Source of the DNA: Xestospongia bergquistia
Taxonomy: Eukaryota; Porifera; Demospongiae; Haplosclerida; Petrosiidae
DNA: 64,000 nucleotides
Direction of reading: 5' to 3'
Assembly (NCBI GenBank): GCA_963965975.1
Contig: OZ014423.1
Span: 744,001 to 808,000 of the forward strand
Part shown: piece after piece, positions 51,264 to 64,000 of the stretch
How positions within the stretch are numbered: position 1 is the first letter of the stretch
How the letters are laid out: each line of letters opens with the position of its first letter
Notes under the pieces: generated by a model
The model's input: only the letters and a program-made list of their open reading frames with translations
Database searches by the model: none
Told to the model about the DNA's origin: nothing
Made by a program: the position numbers and the translations under genes

Positions 51264-52589
51264 TTATAACAGACTCTTTAAATGAGTTTTCCACATTTCA
51301 TCAAAATCCTCTTTCTTCACTTTTATAAGAGAGTGATATAATGTCCAATATTGTTGAATGATATCCAAAATGTACTCATTATTGGATTTTTGATGGTCAT
51401 ATTCACCTTTTAATGGAAATAAAATACAGTTACATGTTACATACATGTTATCTACATTGACTGACACATACCATTAATACATACTTGTACAATACGTCCT
51501 AATACAATGTAGTAGAGTAGATCCAGCTCATGTTTGGTAATAGGAAAGGCATTAAGGTAGCCTGATACCACAGGAGTGATAGATGTCAGAGGCTCCTTAT
51601 CTCTTGTTCCCATAGCTTCAACTAACAAGATACCCAACTCAAAGATGTGACAAGAATGGACACAATCTCCAAAATCAATTACTCCATTAACTCTTTCATC
51701 AATTACAATGATATTCATTAGGTTACCATCGTTATGTATGATACCTTGACTTAGAATAGGTAATTGCGAGAGAACATGAGTCTCAAAATCTTCAATACAT
51801 CTTTGGCAAATTTCTTGTTTCTTAGGATCTTTTAAACTCGGTAGATACTGATGAAGACAAGCAAAATGTTTAAGATCGAATCTGTTATAGACCCTCTCTG
51901 TTATTGCTCTGTTCTGAAACTTCTAAAAATACAAGATATACAGTTCAATATGCTAACATAGAACGACTGACCTGTAGTTTGTTGTTCATTGAACCAAAAT
52001 AATGACCAATATTGAAGAGGAGTTTGTTTGATATGGGGACATTCACTGCTACTTCACCTGGTACATAGTGTAATACCATTAGACAGTAGTGATGTTTTTT
52101 AACAGTTGAATTTTGTTGTAAAGATCTTTGAAGGTGTACATATCCTTGGTCATCAGTAGTAAACAAAAGAGTCTGTCCTCTTGTAAAGTGACTCAGTTGT
52201 ACTACAACATCCTCATCTAGTACCAAAACACTGTGATTATTAACTGCCCTCACGGGAAAAGAGCAGTTATAGCCGCAAACATAAAGATACTTCATCATTT
52301 CTCCTATACCTTGAATTAATTCTACATTTGATGAATCGTCCCAGTTAAATACTTTAAGGACGAATTCATTATTAGATGTGTGAAACAGTTCTTTCTCTGA
52401 AGCTGAACGAACAGCAGTAGCATCATCGACATTCTCAACAGTAAGTAAACCTTCGAAATAATAGTTTCTGTCTCCCCAACTATTGAGCTCTTTAATGGAG
52501 GAAGAATTTACTTCTTCAAAATGATAAAAATGATTGAGAAGATGAGTTACACTATCAGGAGAAAAGCGATCAGGTTTAACAACAGCCAT
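51264..52589 (-). CDS. HYKK: Hydroxylysine kinase-like (aminoglycoside-phosphotransferase fold)
   Basis: A three-exon gene: 51972-52589, 51472-51922 and 51264-51406, 1,212 nt, 403 residues; the lengths give a continuous frame. Exon 1 encodes the N-lobe (KPDRFSPDSVTHLLNHFY; LNSWGDRNYYFEG; EFVLKVFNW with the ATP-site Lys). Exon 2 holds the catalytic loop IIHNDGNLMNIIV (HxDxxxxN) and the metal-binding GVIDFGDCVHS. These, with the spacing, match HYKK/AGPHD1, which phosphorylates 5-hydroxy-L-lysine with GTP in lysine breakdown. Length agrees with the family (about 370-400). Substrate is inferred from the family. Confidence 0.85.
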
Positions 52590-52703
52590 GTAGTAATGTA
52601 TAGACACTCCCGTAATAGTACTGTTCTATTTTTAGTAGAAAGTATACTATTTTTAGTAACAAAAACATAGTACGTTATAAAATATCAGAAATAATAAAAT
52701 CTA

Positions 52704-55284
52704 TCAGTCCATTCTTTTATATTCTCCTGTATCCAGATCTTTAGCCATAAGAAGACCAGGTGGAGCATTAGGTACAGCATGCTTGAGCCACATTCTTTTG
52801 ATCACAGAGTCCTGAATGAGAGAGAGACAACCTGAATCATATAAAAGATCATAAAACAGACAGATTGGTGAAGACATTACTTTAAGATACATACAATGTG
52901 AATCAACCAAATTTGTCAAACTAAAGCAGTAATTATTGCAGTGATCAAGGAAATTGGAAGGGACAATACAAATACAATATCAGTAACAGAATGGACCTGG
53001 CAAGCAGTCAAGCTATAACTTATTTTAGACAAACTAACAAACATTGAGGCAGCACAAAATAAAGATAGAAGTTGAAATCACCATTATGATTACCGAGAGA
53101 TAATTGAGAGCTTGTTTAGTGATTTTTGTACAACCAGATACGTACAATTCCTCCATATGTGGACAATTATTAGCGAGTGCTAATATACATTTGTCAGTTA
53201 AATTATGTATCCCAGCTAAAGCCAACATTACTAGTTTATTGCAACATTTTGCCAATTCACAAATGCTCAGGTCAGTAAGTTGACAATTTCTAACACTACA
53301 ATGTGTTAAATGAGGACAGTTGTGAGCTAATGTCATAATAACATCATCTGTGATATCTTTTAGACCAGCCAACAAAAGTGTCTCTAAATTGTAGCAATTT
53401 GTGACTACAAACTCAACTACAAGTGGAGAAATCTACCAGAAATAAAAGAGTAATGGAGAGAGACATATAACATTTGTCTACATGTTTTGAGCCTGAAAAA
53501 GCCACTTGTCGAAAATTTGGGGCACGGACTGGATCTTGAAACAAAGGACTCAAATCAGTACCAGTCAACTCACGCACGTTTCTCATTCCCAGAAACTCAA
53601 GACATCTGGTTTGAAAAAGGAAATTTAATCCTCCACCCACATATATAATTACCATACTTTAAATACTTTGATATCAATTTACAAGAAACATCAGTGAGAG
53701 ATGGACAACCAGAAATATCAAGTTCAATTAATATATCTCCAAGTCCAGAACAAATCTGTAGAACAAGAAGCTATACTTCAAAGAACATACAATTACAGCT
53801 GCTTATAATGGAATGTTAATATATTAATTGATGCATAATAGTAACTGATCCATTAATATATATGGAGGACAATTAGCTGACTTCTTCCAATTGTTTGTCA
53901 GTGATAGAGACTCCAGCTAAAAAGAGGTGAGTGAGATGCTCACATGATGCTAGAAATTCAACAGTAAAATCTCCAAATGTATTAGCCATCAAATCTAGCG
54001 ATAGGAGTCTTTCTTTGGCCTTTAATGTCGAGATAAGGGTATCAATAATTAATGGAGAAATCTTATAGCAGAATGAAATACTCAGTGATTCCAAGACACA
54101 GTTTTCAGCCATCTGCATAGAGGTCATATAATTTGCATACACGAGAACTACTTTACCTGCACAAGTCCTGAACCATCAAGTTTTACACAGCCATCAAAAG
54201 TAACTCTAAAAATAATTAAGATCAAGTCCACTACTCTCACATATAATACTGATACACAGGCAATATGACATAGGGCTCACTTTTTTAGTTTGTGACAATA
54301 TCTTGATAAGGATAATGTTGACTCACTAGTTATTTGAGCATTCTCTGAACAATTAAGTTCTTCCTAACAAAATTAAATACAAATATAAAGATCACTCTCC
54401 CCATTTCTATACCAGAATGGGTCCCAGACTTTCAGCTACAGCTATTATTGCAGTATCAGTTAGTTTGTGCATTTCTGATATGTCAAGGATCTTTACATTT
54501 GGACATTTCTGTATCAAATCTATAAAACCTTTATCTCTGACGAGACTACAACCATTTAAAACTAGTTCTTTTATAGACTTTGATCCTAGTCTTCTAAAAC
54601 CTTCGCCTGTAATATGTTTTAGATTTGACATTTTGAAATATTCTACTTTTAGAAATAGCGTTAACTTTGAGAGGGCTTCTAATCCTTTGTCTAAAAGAAA
54701 TGGACAAAGAAACAAAGCAAGACATTTAAACATATATTATATTTATATTAGCTGTTATAAGTACAATAGCTTGGTGTAGCTACTGCCATTCCTTACTAAA
54801 TTCTACATACAACAAACATATAGTTTAACTAATTTCTGTGCTACAAATGAATCAACAGAGCAATTTATGAATGCTTAGATAATACAAACCTGTAATAGAA
54901 GGACAGGCATTTATTGTCAGAGAGAGAGGTTGACAATGACACAGACCAAGTAGTTCCATTGTTTGGTCATTGATTTGATCAGAATGACTAAAATTAATAC
55001 GTTTCAAGTTATCAGAGAAGAGATGATAGGAGATGGTGGGAAGAAGTTCTGATGTAAAGAGATCTGAGACGAGAAAACAACAGTAATAATTATTGAAGTC
55101 ATATCTTTCCATTAACTACTTATAATAAGTAAGGATTTCACTGGTTAGACGTACTGTGCCAACACATTCTTTCCAGTAGCATCTCCTTGTGTCTACGACT
55201 GATTCGAGAAGTTAGGTGACTTGTGAAGGAAGTGAGATTCCTTGCAATGAGAAAAAGACACAACTCTTCTAATGTTTTTACCAT
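52704..55284 (-). CDS. AMN1/FBXL-like leucine-rich-repeat protein
   Basis: A spliced gene with about ten short exons. The first (from ATG 55,284) reads MVKTLEELCLFLIARNLTSF, then RRHKEMLLERMCW, which resembles the N-terminus of AMN1-type proteins. Later exons carry LRR units of the Cys-containing F-box/AMN1 kind: LKRINFSHSDQINDQTMELL, KSIKELVLNGCSLVRDKGF, CPNVKILDISEMHKLTDTAI, CVLESLSISFCYKISPLIID, CEHLTHLFLAGVSITDKQL, CPHLTHCSVRNCQLTDLSI, CPHMEELYVSGCTKITKQAL. The last exon ends LMAKDLDTGEYKRMD. No clear F-box was seen, so substrate adaptor function is only a guess. Several junctions were not verified. Confidence 0.75.
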
Positions 55285-55376
55285 AGTTTACCACTGAGAG
55301 GAAGAAGGTGGAGCTAGTTCATTGAGGAGTTTTGACACTTCCTTTTTTTACGGAGATATAGTTCCAGTTTGAAGGT
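55285..55376. promoter_or_regulatory. Divergent promoter of the LRR and KLHL genes
   Basis: 92 bp separate the two start codons, so the genes share one short promoter interval. No specific site was assigned. Confidence 0.55.
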
Positions 55377-57369
55377 ATGGAAGGCGAGCTAGAAGAGGAG
55401 ACAAGTGAAGACAACGTTTTTATAGAAGAGAATCATGATACTAGATGTTTCCATGAAATGGCACAACTGTGGTATAATAAGAAATTCTGTGACGCTCATT
55501 TGATGGTTGTGGATACGTTTGGTACAACCACAGCTGGTGTATTAGCTCATCGTATTGTGTTAGCTTCAGTTATACCGTATTTTAAAGCCATTTTTGAAGA
55601 AGCAAATGGGAGCGAGGTCACATTACAAGACCATAAAGTTGTGTCTGTAAAAACGCTTGTAGAATACGCCTACACTGGTAAAGTAACTGTCACCTATGAA
55701 ACTGCAAAAGATATCCTTATCTCTGCTGAAAAGTTTGGTTTGACAGACATTGTTAATTTTTGTGCGCAATTTATCGGCCGACATTTATCACCAGAAAATT
55801 GTTTAGGAATACGTGAATTTGCTTCTCAACAAGCATTACACGATCTTCATGATTTAGCAAAGGCATATGCTATTCAAAATTTCTCAGCTGTTTCAAAAGG
55901 TCAAGAGTTCATTCATCTGTCAGAAAAGAAAGTGGAAGAGTTGATTCGAAGCGATGACATACATGTAGATATTGAAGAAGATGTCTATCATGCTTTGACA
56001 TTATGGATATTTCATGATGAAGAAGCGAGACAACAACATGCAGACGTACTATATAACCATGTCAGGTTTCCTTTAATGTCAGAAAAGTTTCTGAATGAGG
56101 TTGCATCTACCAATGAATATCTTAAGACACCAAAAGGTCGTTCGTATATCAAAGATGCTTATGAATACCGCAAAAACCCTGGCATGATTATCTTTTCAGA
56201 TCCAAAAAAGACTCAACCTCGAAGAGCTATACAAGGAGTCATATGTATAGTGGGTGGAGTCAATGATAGTAGCCTCAATGATGTCGCTCTTTTTAACCCT
56301 CATGACAATGAATGGAAAGAAGGTCCTAAAATGCGTCATCGTCGCTCAAGACTTGGTGTGGCCTTACTTCAAGGAGAGCTATACGCAGTGGGTGGATATG
56401 ATCTTGGATACTCTTTAGCAACTTGTGAGAAGTATTGTCCTGGGGAAAACTCATGGAGAGAAATTTCTAGTCTCGATACACCAAGACGTAGTTTAGCTTT
56501 AGTTGCTGTGGGTAACAAACTGTTTGCTCTAGGAGGTTACACTGGATCGGTGTACTTGAAATCAGTAGAGATCTATAATCCCACTACAGATGAATGGTCA
56601 CCAGGACCACCAATGTTGGAACCAAGGAGTGAGTTGTCAGCTGTATATTTAGATGAACGGGTCTATGCCATTGGTGGTAATAATTCTAGTGGCAATTTAA
56701 ATAGTGTGGAACGATTTGATGTTCTTAATAGAAGGTGGGAGTTGGTAGCTCCTATGATTGCACCAAAAACTGGAGCAGGTAAATAGTGATAGATTTTTTT
56801 TCTGTCAGCTATTTGTTTGTCATTCACTTTACCCTACCTCTGTCTCTGTTTGTCTTTGTCTGTCTCTGTTTGTCTTTGTTTGTCTCTCTCTCTCTCTCTC
56901 ATTTTTCTAATATTCGACATTACTTCTCTGCATAACTGCTTTTCTATTTATAGCTGCATCAATCCTTGGCGATGAGATCTTTATCAGTGGAGGTAAAGGA
57001 GAACATGAAGTCTATAATATGGCAGAGTCTTACGATCCTGAGACAAATTTATGGGAACCTATCTCTAGTCGAATGAACGAGCCTCGAGTGGGACTAGGTA
57101 AGTAGTAACACAATATATACCCTCCTCTTAGAGATTCACTACAACATTGCTGGTATTGAAACAATTGAGCATTTTTATCTTCCCTAGCTTTGGTGTCTCT
57201 GGGGAATATGATTTACGTAATGGGAGGTTCCAATGGATCCGAGTATCTCAGTTCAGTTGAATACTATGATCCCAGTAAATTAAGATGGTTGGAGTCGACA
57301 TCGTTACCATTTCCACGATTTTCAGCAGCAGCTGTGACAATTTCCAGGAGAGAATTAGTGGAAAATTGA
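55377..57369 (+). CDS. Kelch-like BTB-BACK-kelch protein
   Basis: A three-exon gene: 55377-56778, 56954-57097 and 57188-57369, 1,728 nt, 575 residues. KLHL proteins are substrate adaptors for CUL3 ubiquitin ligases. The BTB domain covers about residues 25-135 (FCDAHLMV, AHRIVLASVIPYFKAIF, EYAYTGKVTV). BACK follows (SPENCLGIREFASQQALHDL; DVEEDVYHALTLWI-like). Then come six kelch repeats (ICIVGGVND, LYAVGGYDLG, LFALGGYTGS, VYAIGGNNSS, IFISGGKGEH, IYVMGGSNGS). Length and order are standard for the family. The specific KLHL member cannot be named by eye. Confidence 0.92.
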
Positions 57370-58374
57370 ATTAATTGTTCCTTTAGATATAAAGTTGAAT
57401 TTGTAGTTCCTTTTTAGTCTAAATAATTATTTGCTGTTTTTATTGTTGTCGATTTTACGCTATTTCGTTTTTATCACTTTTTGGATAAAGTATAGTTTAA
57501 TTAATTTATTAAGTATAATAATACAAATTATCCATTGTGTATTAAACTACTGTAAAGAAGTTTATGAGAATTGTGAAATGAGCTAGCTATAGTTAGTGTT
57601 GCAGTAGTTTTATCATCTTCAATAAGATTTATGAGACCTTAATAAGTTTATTACTTGTTAATTGGTCACCAATTTTGATTCACAAGTGGTCTGCAAAAAA
57701 TGTGTAACAATATAAAGAGAAGGTAAGTTAAGCTCTGTTGGACACCATTATTTTGTGGACCGGTGTTTACTCCATCATGAGCTCTGAGGTGGTTATCAGC
57801 CGACTTGTAAGAGTTTATGAGTATCCTTTTGGGCAGACTAAGATATAGCTGGTAGTCTCCCTTAAAATGAGAAGACAAACTGTGAAGATCATGTCCAAAT
57901 AGTAACACAACCACTTAGTTTACATAAACTTGTTCACTGTTAGTTTAGTTTATACACACATTTACAAAAATATCATACAATGTTTCAGTTCCAATAAATC
58001 ATCAAAACAGAAACTAGCTACTAGCTAGGGATCCTGGATACTAAGTGGGAGGTCCCATTGGATGAGTTGACCTAGGTCGTTTGGCTCAACACAATTCTTT
58101 CAAAGGCAAACACATTTTAGCAAATAAAATTTCATAAATAGCATAGATAATATATTGTTTTGCCATCTTATTAGATGTAGCTACCATCCACACATAATCA
58201 ACTATCTTTATCTATACTTCAATTAGCTGTTGGTATTAAGATATTGATAATTTTACATTAAACAAAAATCAATAAACTTGTTATGTTATCAACTGAAAAA
58301 TATTTTAAAATAACATTTTAATATTAAACTGAGTATTGTTATTGTTCAAATCAATGCACAAATATTTGTTATTC
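57370..58374. other. Gap between convergent KLHL and SNRNP200 genes
   Basis: About 1 kb of AT-rich sequence; presumably 3' UTRs of both genes. A short minus-strand ORF at 57,666-57,914 has no family resemblance. Nothing else seen. Confidence 0.5.
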
Positions 58375-63836
<5,462 letters not shown>

Positions 63837-64000
63837 CTAGAGGGCAGATAATAGTGAATACTATTGAGGTAATGTCTACATACTAGTACATAATACTGGT
63901 ATATTATACTACAATATTGGAAAATAGCAGCTAAATCAAGTGCAAGTTATTTGTAATGATATGAGGAGAATGAAGTTGAACATATCAACTTTGTTTTGAG

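Noticed and set aside
57666-57914. 82-codon minus-strand ORF between KLHL and SNRNP200
   Set aside because: No family resemblance, no splice or promoter context; likely chance.

Overview
The window looks like a compact animal nuclear genome. It is AT-rich, with spliced genes, introns often only 45-150 bp long, intergenic gaps of about 100 bp to 2 kb, and metazoan families throughout (KLHL, forkhead, PARP14-like, SMIM8, PTCD3, FIGNL1, SNRNP200). Small introns, gene crowding and lineage-expanded PARP, TRIM and CD225 genes fit a demosponge, and Amphimedon queenslandica is my guess. That is inference from style, not from a database match.

Layout. 1-14,233: two PARP14-like genes on the + strand. 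The first is cut by the window edge. The second is complete: ten exons whose lengths sum to 1,980 codons plus stop. Between them lies a chimeric duplication, a dead antisense fragment of a beta-xylosidase 3' end joined to a dead PARP catalytic domain. Intron 2 of the complete gene carries a decayed hAT transposase. 14,346-16,736: an intronless, secreted plant-type GH3 beta-xylosidase (-), sharing a 95-bp divergent promoter with FIGNL1 (+, 16,832-24,955). The last FIGNL1 intron hosts an NMRAL1-like gene (-), and a close paralogue follows downstream. 29,382-34,502: a divergent forkhead gene (+) and a PTCD3-like mitochondrial ribosomal protein gene (-).

34,664-44,160 is the most unusual region. 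It holds five small two-helix CD225/dispanin-like membrane-protein genes plus at least three decayed copies. They fit a three-gene block (one gene leftward, two rightward) repeated three times, with different members dead in each block.

44,687-57,369 is a dense run of unrelated genes: SMIM8 (-) and a family-X DNA polymerase (+) sharing a promoter, an unrecognised 372-residue protein (-), a RING/B-box protein with filamin-like and MIB/HERC2-like domains interrupted by one in-frame stop (-), hydroxylysine kinase-like (-), an AMN1/FBXL-like leucine-rich-repeat protein (-), and a KLHL protein (+). 58,375 to the right edge is the C-terminal part of SNRNP200/BRR2 (-), with a 21-bp minisatellite in an intron.

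There is no operon logic here. Adjacent genes are mostly unrelated and are arranged in divergent pairs with very short shared promoters or in tight convergent pairs. The two themes that link neighbours are ADP-ribosylation (the PARP14 copies) and local duplication followed by decay (PARP, xylosidase tail, NMRAL1, CD225-like genes). Gene coordinates below span introns unless stated. Exon limits were read by eye from GT/AG sites and reading-frame continuity.
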